This document shows positions 13,838-24,309 of a stretch of DNA of 64,000 nucleotides, in pieces. The stretch spans positions 48,635,942 to 48,699,941 of the forward strand of contig NC_065542.1 of assembly GCF_932294415.1 (NCBI RefSeq). The letters are read 5' to 3'. The notes beneath the pieces were generated by a model. The model did not search any database, was not told where the DNA came from, and saw nothing but the letters and a program-made list of their open reading frames with translations. The translations under genes and the position numbers were made by a program. The DNA comes from Quercus robur (taxonomy: Eukaryota > Streptophyta > Magnoliopsida > Fagales > Fagaceae). How positions within the stretch are numbered: the stretch's first letter is position 1; every line of letters begins with the position of its first letter.

Positions 13838-14009
13838 AATATGCTTGTTCTTATACGATGGAAAAATGCACTGCAGCGATGGGCTTTGGTTGCAAACCTA
13901 TGCATTTTTTTTTACCAGAATTTATGCAATTGAATGTAATTAAGGTTTTACATTACTACACCAGATTTTCATTCTCTTCTGTGCTTGAACTACTAGACTG
14001 CTCAAATTG
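13838..14009 (+). repeat. Dispersed direct repeat, copy 2
   Basis: Second copy of the repeat at 11799-11940, lying upstream of the P450 fragment on its minus-strand side. The two copies therefore bracket the pseudogene in direct orientation. It has a T9 run that the other copy lacks. Confidence 0.6.
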
Positions 14010-14153
14010 AATGTAATAAATATGTGATAATTAATGAGATAGGTATGGAATGTAATAAATAAATGATAATTAATGAGATCATAATCTAAATATTACCATT
14101 AATGAGTGTCTTTTTTGACCGTTGGATCTACTTAAATCTAATGGTTTAGAAAA

Positions 14154-14177
14154 GGTGTAACTCTTTAGAGTTACACC
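14154..14177. repeat. Short perfect hairpin
   Basis: ggtgtaactct and agagttacacc form an 11-bp perfect stem around tt. The same half-motif repeats just after (aggtgtaact). It lies between the P450 fragment and the LRR gene, and is probably the end of a small inverted-repeat element. Confidence 0.6.
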
Positions 14178-14453
14178 AGGTGTAACTTGAACCCATCTCA
14201 TATATATATATATAAAAGTACATATTATTGATTTATTTATACCACACAAGATATGTGTAGGGTGAAAAGTATCATACAAACATATTACATTGAATTGGAG
14301 TAGGCAACCAATATTGTCAACTACAATAATTTTATTCATGTTAAAGAAAATGGGAACGCTAGTAATTGTAGCAACATATTCATGGCTTTATTTTTTAGGG
14401 AAGTGTCTTTAACTGAATTTCATGTTGACACATCTCCTCCAATTCACTCTTCT

Positions 14454-17318
14454 TCATGTTGGATGGCCAACTGCAAAAGTCTTTCTAAACCAATCATACT
14501 TCCTTTTGATCATAATTTTTCCAACAAAAACTCCAACTATAAATCCACATCCGTACCCCATCATAACTGGTTTCCAATCAAACTCAAATGGAGACTCTGA
14601 TCCTTGATCTTCTACAAAAATTGATGGTGGAGGTGTTAGGTCCTTGGAACCGGCACATTTTTTTGACAATGGGCTTCCGCACAATCCCTCATTTCCATCG
14701 AATGAACTGTTTTCAAATGTGAAAAATTGTTTTCCTTGTGGTATAGGTCCTGTGAGATGATTATGAGACACATTCAAGACAACAAGGAAGGTGAGATCTA
14801 CCAATTGCATAGGAATCTCTCCACTGAGCATGTTTTGAGAAAGGTCTAGTGATTCCAGGTTTGTAAGGTTTACCAAAGACAATGGGATAGAACCAGTAAG
14901 AATATTATTGGAAAGGTTAAGTGTATGAAGCACTCTTAGATTACCCACAATATTTGGAATTTCTCCTTCAAACTTGTTGCTTGAGAGATCAATGGCCACA
15001 AAGATATTTTGGATCTTCTCATATTCTATCCTTATGCCTTTGATTGTGAATGTCATTGGGTAATTGAAAGTGAAAAACCAGCCATTGATTGATATTTGGA
15101 TTTGTCCAGTTGCCTTCATATATGTTAATCCACCTGCATCAAAGCTTTTCATGGAATTCCAAATTTGGAAGTATTCAGATGGCAACTTACCAGAAAAATT
15201 ATTGTTAGAAAGGTCGATGACACGTAATTTTGGAAATCCAAAATTTGCATTAGGTGTAAGAATACCATGGAATCCATTTGATTGCAAAATGAGGATTCTT
15301 AGCTCTGGAAGAATGTCCAACCAAGAGGGGAAAAAATCAATTATATGATTGTTTCCAAGATCAAGAATTTCCAGCATAGTACAATTGGCTAGTGAACTTG
15401 GTAAAGGCCCTTGAAAACCATTATGATTCAAACTGATCATCCTTAATTTACATCCTTCCAGGAATATTTGGGGAATACGGCCATGGAAGTTGTTGTGCTG
15501 TAGATTAAAAACTGAAAGGTTTCTCAAATTTCTTAAACATTGGGGAAGGAAGCCACTCAAGTTGTTGTATGACAAATCAAGATAAGATAGAGAACTTAGA
15601 TTACATATCATTTGAGAGATTTCTCCATGCAACAAGTTATTAGAGATATCATAAGAAATAATGGAAGGAGGTGGAATTGGGAGAGACACTTGAAACTTGT
15701 TATCAAAAAGGTCCAATTTTTTTAGACCAGTCCACGGGAGTGTACCTAGAGTTTGATCAAAACCTGTAAGGAAGTTTGCAGAAAGGTCCAAAATCACAAG
15801 ACTGTCTTTACTTACGTTTGCAATCCACTTTGGTATTTGGCCATGAATTGTGTTGTTATCAAGTAACAAAACTTCCAACAGATCTTGGTTTCGGAGGAAA
15901 TCTGGGAAGTCATTTAAGTGACACGAACCCAACCCTAATACCTTAAATTTTTGAAGGGTAGTGTTGGTATTGGGATTAATATGCAATGAAAGATCGTTAC
16001 TAGATAGTTGGAGGTAAAAGAGGCTTTCGAGTTCTAGAAACAAGTCAAATTTTACTGTGCCACTCAATTGATTTAAAAATAGATCTAGAATTTGAAGGTT
16101 CTTGAGATTGGAAATTGACATTGGAATTGGACTACACAAGTTATTTGATGGAAGCCAAAATCTATTTAGTTGGGTGAGGTTTGCTAGCCAAGATGGGATA
16201 GGACCAGTTAAATCATTGTAACCTAGATTTACAGTTTTAAGCTGAGTTAAGTTTCTAAGAGAAAACGAAATGTGACCAAATAAATTGGTATTTGATAGAG
16301 ACAAATGAGTGAGTTTGGAATGCTTACCAACCCAAGACAAAGTTCCTCGGTTGAAATTGTTATATGAAAGCCTTAAATAAGTGAGCTCAGTAAGGTTATC
16401 AAATGTGGACGGTATTGGTCCAGAGAAATTGCATCCTCCAACATCCAAGCTAAATAAGGATTTCAGGTTACCAATTGAATCTGGTAGCATGCCAGAGAAA
16501 CTCGTGCCCGCAAGTCCCAAAACTTCCAAGGGGCTACTTCTGTTAAATTCTGGAACATGTCCAGTGAGATTTGAATTGAAGCTCACATTGAGAGATTTGA
16601 GATTTGGAAGCTGAAAAATTCCTATTGGAAACTCACCGTGCAAACCACAATCACTAAGATCAATAGATGTTAAAGAAGATAAGTTTGCCAAGTTACTAGG
16701 TATAGTAGATAATATTTCAACCTCACTAAGAACAAGTTCTTCCAAGTTCATTAACTTATCAGTTATACTTTTGAGACCATGCTTGTGGAGACTCAATGAA
16801 TTCAAACCGATATCCAGGGAAACTAACTTAGAAAGCTGTAAAATTTCTGATGGGATTTGACCTGAAAATGCAGAATTAGAGAGGTTAAGGTAAGTAAGCT
16901 TTGAAAGCTGCCTTACACCAAGTGGGACTCGGGAGTGATTGAAGTTGTTGTTGGCGAGATTAAGCCATTGGAGGTGAACAAGCTGGAAGAGGCTGCTGCT
17001 GGAGTTGATGGAACCATAAAGGTAACTGCTACTAAGGTCAAGGCTAGTTACATAACCCGTGTTTTCATCGCATTGAACACCATCCCACAGGCAGCAATCA
17101 CTATTGTGTGTCAGCCACGACGAAATCTTTGAATTTGCAGGAGCATAAGATGGTGGCTGATTGATGGTAAAGGTTTCTTTGAATTGCAACAAGGCGAAAC
17201 TCTCATCATCATGGCAAAGTGGCCGCACAGAAGAAAAGGAGCCAACAGATATAAGAGAAAGGGACCACAGGAAAAAAAGAAAGCGCATGAACACGAAGAG
17301 AAAAAGTTGCAAACTCAT
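14454..17318 (-). CDS. Receptor-like protein (Cf/RLP type), LRR ectodomain without kinase
   Basis: Single-exon frame of 954 residues from the first true ATG (17316-17318); the open frame reaches upstream but without ATG. A hydrophobic signal peptide (about 1-28) precedes an LRR N-terminal cap with the Cys pair SDCCLWDGVQC (73-83). Many tandem LxxLxLxxNxxxGxIP repeats follow, rich in N-glycosylation sites. An island region of roughly 60 residues (around IWNSMKSFDAGG to KGIRIEYEKIQ) interrupts the last LRRs, as in Cf-9 and other receptor-like proteins. The end has an acidic stretch (VEDQGSESPFEFDW), a GxxxG-type membrane helix (about 919-937) and a 17-residue cytoplasmic tail without kinase. 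Such proteins act at the plasma membrane, usually with SOBIR1-type kinases, in defence or development. The ligand cannot be predicted. The frame is intact, with no paralogue in the window. Confidence 0.95.
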   Translation of the reverse strand: MSLQLFLFVFMRFLFFLWSLSLISVGSFSSVRPLCHDDESFALLQFKETFTINQPPSYAPANSKISSWLTHNSDCCLWDGVQCDENTGYVTSLDLSSSYLYGSINSSSSLFQLVHLQWLNLANNNFNHSRVPLGVRQLSKLTYLNLSNSAFSGQIPSEILQLSKLVSLDIGLNSLSLHKHGLKSITDKLMNLEELVLSEVEILSTIPSNLANLSSLTSIDLSDCGLHGEFPIGIFQLPNLKSLNVSFNSNLTGHVPEFNRSSPLEVLGLAGTSFSGMLPDSIGNLKSLFSLDVGGCNFSGPIPSTFDNLTELTYLRLSYNNFNRGTLSWVGKHSKLTHLSLSNTNLFGHISFSLRNLTQLKTVNLGYNDLTGPIPSWLANLTQLNRFWLPSNNLCSPIPMSISNLKNLQILDLFLNQLSGTVKFDLFLELESLFYLQLSSNDLSLHINPNTNTTLQKFKVLGLGSCHLNDFPDFLRNQDLLEVLLLDNNTIHGQIPKWIANVSKDSLVILDLSANFLTGFDQTLGTLPWTGLKKLDLFDNKFQVSLPIPPPSIISYDISNNLLHGEISQMICNLSSLSYLDLSYNNLSGFLPQCLRNLRNLSVFNLQHNNFHGRIPQIFLEGCKLRMISLNHNGFQGPLPSSLANCTMLEILDLGNNHIIDFFPSWLDILPELRILILQSNGFHGILTPNANFGFPKLRVIDLSNNNFSGKLPSEYFQIWNSMKSFDAGGLTYMKATGQIQISINGWFFTFNYPMTFTIKGIRIEYEKIQNIFVAIDLSSNKFEGEIPNIVGNLRVLHTLNLSNNILTGSIPLSLVNLTNLESLDLSQNMLSGEIPMQLVDLTFLVVLNVSHNHLTGPIPQGKQFFTFENSSFDGNEGLCGSPLSKKCAGSKDLTPPPSIFVEDQGSESPFEFDWKPVMMGYGCGFIVGVFVGKIMIKRKYDWFRKTFAVGHPT

Positions 17319-17376
17319 AATGTTGTACTGTATTTTGTTTAGCACTCTTAGATAAGCAGGGAGGTGAATCTAGGAG

Positions 17377-17384
17377 CTTTTATA
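17377..17384 (-). promoter_or_regulatory. TATA box of the receptor-like protein gene
   Basis: On the minus strand tataaaag lies about 60 bases upstream of the chosen ATG, fitting a short leader and supporting the ATG at 17318. Confidence 0.6.
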
Positions 17385-17611
17385 GACATATATGTTAGTG
17401 ATATCGTGCATTTGGGTCCGTAGCAAAATAATTTTTAAATGTGTAAATAATATTGTGTAACCAATTTTTAATGAAAAATTTATTAAAAAGTAAAATTTTT
17501 GAATCCATGAACCGTATACGAGACCCACATGTGACTGAAAATCTGTTGAAAAGTCAAATTTTTCGCAAAAAAAAAAAAAAAAAAAAAAAGAGGCAGAAAT
17601 GCAAACGCGTC

Positions 17612-17636
17612 TGGGAAGCGCGTTTTGCGCTTCCCA
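17612..17636. repeat. Perfect GC-rich hairpin
   Basis: tgggaagcgc and gcgcttccca are a perfect 10-bp inverted repeat around a five-base loop (gtttt). It stands out as GC-rich in AT-rich DNA, directly after an A23-type tract. It lies too far from the LRR gene to be a core promoter element; a mobile-element end is likely. Confidence 0.6.
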
Positions 17637-17797
17637 AACGCACACTTAATTTCATATTACACGTGTGAATTCAAGTGAGACGGCTCCACTTAATATCACA
17701 GTGCACACATAAATTCATGAAACACGAGGCTGTGAGCAATGTTTCAAACACGCAATATTAGTCACCTCTCAATACAGGCATATTTTGACGAATAGCA

Positions 17798-18042
17798 TAA
17801 TTTTTGAAAATATTTAGGAAAAAAACATAATGTCAAACTTATTTAGTTATATAATATTTTTTTTGGAACTTGAGTTTACCAAACTTAAGTTCCAAGAATT
17901 ATGGCAATTTGATCAAATATAATGTTTGGATCTCAAGTTTGGTAAACTTAAATTTCACTTGGAATTCGAATTCCAAAAAGTGCTACATAACTAAATAAGT
18001 ATGGTCAAGTTCTATTTAGCAAATTTTTCCTCAAATTATGCT
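17798..18042. mobile_element. Fold-back (long imperfect palindrome) element
   Basis: The left arm has agcataattt, acttatttagttat and tttttggaa in order. The right arm has the reverse complements in mirrored order. Inside is a tighter hairpin, ggaacttgagttta / aaacttaagttcc, and a related copy near 17930. Non-coding. It looks like a fold-back MITE; the exact ends and target duplication are not clear. Confidence 0.55.
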
Positions 18043-18251
18043 TTTTAGCAAATTTTTCCCTCAATACAAATTCAGACTTAAAACAATGACTTTAAATGAT
18101 ATTTTTTCTTTTTACATTCCAATTTCAATTAAGGAATATTTATATTTGATTATCTATGTAATAATTTTTTATTTAATATATATATATTTGGATGTAAAAA
18201 ATTTATAATGTAGTTTTTGTATTAGCCATTACTAACATCTTGTTTCCAATT

Positions 18252-19189
18252 TGTTAGGGTCATATTTTCTATTTAATTGGCTAGTCCTTTGACAAAATGC
18301 ATTTTACTTGTAATTGGGTTAATCTAAGTTGAATTTAATGTATCAAGTATTATGTTGTTCAAATATATCAAGTGGTATCATTAAAGACATGAAGGTTAAT
18401 CCAAGAAACAAGTGAAAAAAAATTGTTTCATTAAATCTCGATGCAAGCTTGACAAATGCTACTATCGAAGACTAATAAGGAAGCTCAACACAAGCTCGAT
18501 TTATCAAGAATTACGATTTCAGATTTCTCAGATCTAAAATTTAGCCCATGATGACTTGAATGATTAGTGTTTCTCTTATTACAACCCTAGTCATATATAA
18601 GACTTATTTTAGAAGTCGTCATGTACGGAAACAGAGACTTAAAACTCATATACTTTGTGTGACACTACTGCGTTTGTATGCCTTAGGGTTTTGTAACCAA
18701 GTACTTCATAATCTTCATCATTTATGAAGTGAAGAACTTTGCAGCCAACAACAATCAATCAAGTTGCTGGAGTTAGTTACATACTGGGATCTATGCAAAG
18801 GAGTTAGTCATAGGTTGGAGGTTTGTGCAACAAAGGAAAGAAGACTGCTACAAGATCAAGTCCAATTGAGTATTGAAGCAAAAGTTCAACAGTAGGTTGG
18901 TATTCTGTGATAGTATAGGGTAGTGGTAAGATTTCTTATATTTGTAATCGCTTGATTATTGATTAGTGGATTTTTGAGAGTGGTGGCCTTAAATTCACCC
19001 GGTAGGGTTTTTGCTTTGCAAAATGTTTTCCCCATTTGTCAACATATCACCATATCAATTTAAATTCCGCTGCACTTAGTTTATTTGGTGATTTGTTGGT
19101 GCCTCCACAATTTGCATGTAATTTGACCTAATTAATCAACTTGGATAATTGAATTAATTAACCAGGGGTCAATCTATTTTAACCCAACA
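18252..19189 (+). mobile_element. Copia-like solo LTR
   Basis: 938 bp starting tgttagggt and ending acccaaca, an LTR-type TG...CA pair with inverted ends. Flanks are caatt and cattt, a possible 5-bp duplication with one change. The right half has features common in plant Copia LTR ends: cccggtagggtttttgc, ttttcccc and ttccgctgcac. No internal retroelement coding sequence adjoins it, hence the solo-LTR call. Superfamily is by resemblance only. Confidence 0.65.
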
Positions 19190-21380
19190 CATTTGATGAT
19201 AATATTACTCATTATTTAATATTTCTTATAACATAGTTGATCTTAGTTAGAATTTTGTTAATTTTAAATTTCAATAAAGTATTTCTGGAAAAGCAACTTT
19301 ATCAAGTATTTAAATATAAAAAATTTATTCATTAAAAAAAAAAATTATACGTGATATATGCAATTGGAAAGTAATCTTGTCATTTAGTTTATCAATTGGG
19401 CCTAATTTATTGAACAGCTCCAATTAATTAAAAAAAAAAATTCAACCTTCAAAAGTAATAGATATTTTCTTAAAATAAAAAAAAAAAAAATTCAGATTAA
19501 TTTTACATGAATATTATGTTGTATTCCTAGAATATAATAATGTGGTACTCCCTCCTTTCATGTGAATAATTGGATTTCACTGATTAACTTCATAGTGATA
19601 CACATCAATTATTATTACTAGTATGTAACTCGTGCTAACTCACAGGCATGATGAATTGTAGTGGTGCTACTGATGTTAACTTGGGTTATAAAACATATAG
19701 AATATTAGTTCGACCAGTACATTTGAATGTACTAAAATAGTTTTTTCTTACAATTTTCATGATATTGGTTATGCAAAGTTTCTTATTACACTGCTATTAT
19801 GTATATAATTTTGAAAATCACTATTAGATACTACATATACAATATTAATTCTCAATAACTATCAGTGAAATTCTATTAAATAAAATACAAAATAAAAGAA
19901 TAAATTGGTCTAATAGTATCTACTAAATTGAATGGGGATAGATGTATGGGACCGTTTAATTCAATTACAATTTGTTATGTTAAAGATCTTGGCATACAAA
20001 ATATTTGAATAGAAACAGTATAAAAAAATATGCTCATTAGTTCAGAGAAAAAATAATAGGAAAAATCTAAACAATGTAATTTATATAAAAAGCTAACAAA
20101 AGCAAAATTCAATTTTGAATCTAATTAAATTTTCTCTAAGTGAGTCTATATGTGTGTGTATATATATATATATATGATTATGTTTTTTTATAGTTTATTT
20201 ATATTAAACTCCTCATTTTTTACATTGAATTAACTCACTTGACAAGAAAATTAAAAAACTTACATTTTATGAGACATGTGGTGCAAAATTAACTTTAATT
20301 GAATTCCAATTTTCATACTGAATTAACTAACTTGGCACAAAAATTTAAAAACTTAAATTAGATGGGACTCGTGGCACATAATTATACTCTAATTGAATTG
20401 CAATTTGAAATCTAATAGGATTTTCTCTCTGTTTTACCATATATATATATATATATATATTTATATTATTGTTTTTTAGAGAAGAGAGCCACCATTTATG
20501 TAAGAGAAGAGACTTACATCTCCATACTACAAGAACACAAAATAATTTTTCATTATATATAGAGCTAAATAAAATCATTTTATTTTCCTTAAATATGTGA
20601 CTCTTGAAAATAATTATTTATGCAAATGAAAAAAAAAAAAAAAAAAAAAAACGTTTGTGACAGTGACTGATTGTCAGGTGATACTTCTAGAGAGAGAGAA
20701 AAATAGCATTTGTTTTTTTTTTTATTATTATTTTAAATTACACATTGTCTACTTCTGTAAAAAAGAATAATTAAAAAAATTCAATGGATATAAGATATAA
20801 TCTTATATTAAGTAGTTTTAAAAATATGGTCTTAAAGCATAAGATCTTTGTTTCTCTAAAAACAAAAATACAAAACAAAACAAATGATCTTTCATTAAAA
20901 AAAAAGTATAAGATCAAAATAATGAGCCTGGCTTATTCGATTGTCCAACTTTTAATTTAAATTAATAAATCAGAGACACTAAAAACTTCATAATTACTAA
21001 TTTACCATTATAGACAGGTGCAATACCTAGCTATGGTAGTGCACCAGATACAATAGTTATGAATGAATGAGATTTAAAGTTAAAAAAAGAAATTTTAAAT
21101 CTTAACTATTGAATAAAAAAAATGAGAAAATATATATATTTTTAAATAAAAGTTAAAAAGTAAGAATGATAAAAATATGTTGTGAGAGGGAGAGGGTTAA
21201 TTGCACCCCTAGTATTGCACTGGATCCTAATCCTACAATTATTGCATATCCCTTACAAAAGTAAGTCTTCTACTAGCTGATGCGGACCTCCATTTTCCAG
21301 TAGTTTGTTTGTTTGTTTGTTTTTTGTCCTGTGATTACATCATTGAATACCGACAATTTAAGACAAAAATGATAGAAAAA
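19190..21380. other. Gene-poor AT-rich spacer
   Basis: No gene recognised. Contains (ta)n tracts near 20157-20175 and 20440-20461, an A25-type tract near 20628 and several A-rich runs. Part of 20840-20925 shows an A-tract with a nearby imperfect duplication (gcataagatc / gtataagatc). Confidence 0.4.
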
Positions 21381-21540
21381 TGCTATGTTTACAATATTTT
21401 CACAATAAATCTTATGTGACAGGTTGTTACTTGCTATTACTAGTGGGTAACAAAGTAATTTCAGTTGTAAATTTAAATTAAAAACCTGTAACAACCTGAT
21501 AACTAGGATTTGTTGTGAAAATATTGTGAACAAAACACCT
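21381..21540. mobile_element. 160-bp MITE with long inverted ends
   Basis: The left end tgctatgtttacaatatttt and the reverse complement of the right end (ggtgttttgttcacaatatt) pair over about 50 bases. Both arms contain caggttgttac. No coding capacity. The same ends appear in the nested element at 4143-4311. Confidence 0.65.
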
Positions 21541-21769
21541 CGCAAAAAGATAAGCAAGATATCCTAGTATAAGTGCTTGTGGAGTGTGGGGGCAAGAGCT
21601 GGAGTTCAAGTCTCCAAAAGAGAGTTTCACACACATATATACACTTAGATTAAATTAAAGTAGAATTTTTATCTTATATAAAAATAACTAAATATAATGA
21701 TTGTTTATTCCATTATAAGAAAATTAAAAGAGTCATTTACTATTGAGAAGTCATTAATAATAATAGGAC

Positions 21770-22025
21770 AAAGTTTAGCTACTAAATTGTTTTTTATACT
21801 CTTAATACACATATCAAATTTTGTGTCAATTAGATATTATTTACTATATAATCTATAAGTCTATATTTTTATGCATAATCTTAAACTACAAAATCTTGTA
21901 GTTTAAATAATTTATTGATGACATAGTTATTGATCTTTAATTTTTTAGAAATTTTGTAAGTACGGAGAATATAAGAAGAAGATATAATCTAATGGTGAAT
22001 TTGTCAAAATTCACTTCCAATAAAA
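21770..22025 (-). repeat. Dispersed repeat related to 6230-6510
   Basis: Read on the minus strand it shares, in order, attatatcttct, a tatgtcat-aat-aaat block, taagattatg and gatatgtgtattaa with the plus strand at about 6230-6510. Diverged, non-coding; the family is not identified. Confidence 0.4.
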
Positions 22026-22836
22026 AGATATTGAGTAAGCTTGTAGGCTTAAGCTATAATTAATTTTGTAACTAAATTTTTTCCATAATAATAATAATAA
22101 TAATTATTATTATTATTATTATTAAGGTAATTAAAATAAAGAATTCTCTTATATATATTTTATCCAAGTCATTTATACCTCAAACCGCCATAAGTATTAG
22201 TCAAGCACTAAACTTTTTTCAAAATTACCTTTTTGACAATTTTTATAAAATATTCTACTTTTGAAAATATCTAATTTCATACTACATTTTTACACTTTTT
22301 AAAACTGCAATTTTTTTAAAAAGTTAAACCAAACTCACATTAATAGCTTTTCAAATTACTATCACATGCCATTTTGCTGGACACTGCTTCATTTTTGTTC
22401 GACCGAACTTCTAGCCTGTACAACTTCAATTTTAGCTCATGAAACCTCAACCCAATTACACGTAGACCCACAAAATACAAATTACTAAGTATTTGAAGGA
22501 TCGACTACAAATCTACAATGAAATTTTGGTACGAAATAAGCCAACGCACTATGATCCTAACACGTTCCAACTCCCTCGTTAATGATCTAATAATAATAGT
22601 AGCAGTAGACTAGTAGTATCACAATGCCGAAGAAACTGGAAATTTCACAAATTGATTTTTTATTTTTTTTAGATTTCCTAGGTTACCAACTACTCGTTCA
22701 ATACCGCGAGAGGGACTTGAATATCATTTTACAAAAGCAAGTCTTCCGCTAGCGTTTTAAAGCACTTCTTTGCAAAAGGACGTCTTCCACAGTTCCACTA
22801 GCTGTTGCAGGCCGCTACTTTTCTTTACCAACTTTT
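22026..22836. other. Gene-free spacer
   Basis: An (ataata)n/(att)n microsatellite lies at about 22085-22122. The motif aaaagcaagtcttccgctagc near 22733 echoes aaaagtaagtcttctactag near 21257. No gene seen. Confidence 0.4.
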
Positions 22837-23015
22837 ATGTCTTTTTCACTAGCTATTCATTTCGATTCTTTTTCTTTTCTTTCTTTTAATTTTTAAATTT
22901 TAATTCAAAAGCGAGTACTGATTAACTAGCATGCAAATAATGATCAGAAAAAGACAAAGCCCATGCAGTGTGAACCGGAGAAATGGGTGGAACTTGGGGC
23001 CTATTTTTGAATAGG
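22837..23015 (+). repeat. 180-bp repeat, copy A
   Basis: Carries cttttcactagctattcat, a T/C-rich run, attcaaaagcgagt, actagcatgcaaataatgat, gacaaagcccatgcagtgtg and a ggtggaac-ttgggg block. The same order is found at 23889-24065 and 24066-24243. Confidence 0.8.
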
Positions 23016-23180
23016 TCAAGAATTAGGTACAATAATTAGGTATTATTTCATAAGTTCTTTTTTTAAAATTCTATCATGTGAAATTTTTTTATGAGATAGA
23101 AGTATATTTTTTAGTTAAGTAGTCACATGATTGAATCTTAAAAGGAGAATTTAAGGAATGACACCTAAAAGACTATATTT

Positions 23181-23866
23181 AGGGGTATGTTTGATTGGAA
23201 ATGGAATATGAAGGATGGAAAATAAATGAGAAAAAATAGATTTGTGTGTTGTTTGGTAAAGAGGGAAATGATGGAAATTGTTTGGTAGAGCCCAAACATT
23301 TTCTCCCTAGCTCACCAAAAATCCATTTTTGGTCCAGCAAAATGACAAAATTGCCTCTAAAGTTTAATCCCTCTCAACAATCTCACCTACCTCCACCCAC
23401 TTCCCCCACGCGGTCTAGTGTGTACTACACCTTTATATCTTCCTCCTTTTTTTTTTTTTTTTTTTTAATCTCCTCTTCATCACTCCCTCATCGGTAATTA
23501 CTCATCTTCTTTTTTTTTCTCGTTTTCTTTACTATTTCTATTTTCCAATATTTTTTTGCTACTCAGTTTTGTTTGTTTTTTTTAATAAGTACAAATAAAT
23601 TATTTCTTACATATTATGTAATAAAGGTATAAGAGTAAATTAATATCCTCCCTAAAAAAAAAAAAAAGTAAATTTATATAAATCACATTTTTTATTCTCT
23701 CACTTTTCTTTTTAACCAAACAAAAGAGTTTTTCATCCCTCTAATTTTTTCACATTTTCAACTAAACATATACGAGAAAAAACTAAATCTTAACTATCCA
23801 CCTACGTTTTTATCATTTCATTACTTTTTTATTCTCCCACTTTTCCACTCCAATCAAACAGACCCT
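23181..23866. mobile_element. MITE with (A)GGG(T)..GTTTGATTGG ends
   Basis: The left end aggggtatgtttgattgg and the reverse complement of the right end (agggtctgtttgattgg) form a good inverted repeat. They continue into ggaaatgg / ggagtgga. The 686-bp element has no transposase and lies between copies A and B of the 180-bp repeat, so it may have separated them. The target duplication is unclear. Confidence 0.6.
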
Positions 23867-23888
23867 AAGTTTTGTCCTTTTCAATAGC

Positions 23889-24065
23889 TCTTTTTCGCTG
23901 GCTATTCATATCGCTTCTTTTTCGTATCTTTCTCTTAATTTTTAATTTTTAATTCAAAAGCGAGTCTTGATTAACTAGCATGCAAATAATGATAAAAAAA
24001 AGGACAAAGCCCATGCAGTGTGAACCGGGGAAAAGGGTGGAATAAAATTGGGGCTATTTTTCAAT
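23889..24065 (+). repeat. 180-bp repeat, copy B
   Basis: Second copy of the repeat described at 22837-23015, directly abutting copy C. Confidence 0.8.
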
Positions 24066-24243
24066 GTCTTTTTCACTAGCTGTTCATATCGTTTCTTTTT
24101 CTTTTCTTTCTTTTAATTTTTAATTTTTAATTCAAAAGCGAGTCCTGATGAACTAGCATACAAATGATGATCAGAAAAAGACAAAGCCCATGCAGTGTGA
24201 ACGGGAGAAAAGGGTGGAACTTAAAATTGGGGCTACTTTTCAA
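24066..24243 (+). repeat. 180-bp repeat, copy C
   Basis: Third copy, in tandem with copy B. Most positions agree with copies A and B; differences are mainly in T runs and single bases. Confidence 0.8.
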
Positions 24244-24309
24244 AGAAAAGGGTAAATCTATGATGTATGACTAAGTTGAGTCAATTTTAATCTATTATTA
24301 CTAAAAGTT

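Noticed and set aside
15064-17132. Plus-strand open frames across the receptor-like gene
   Set aside because: Antisense shadows of the LRR coding sequence.
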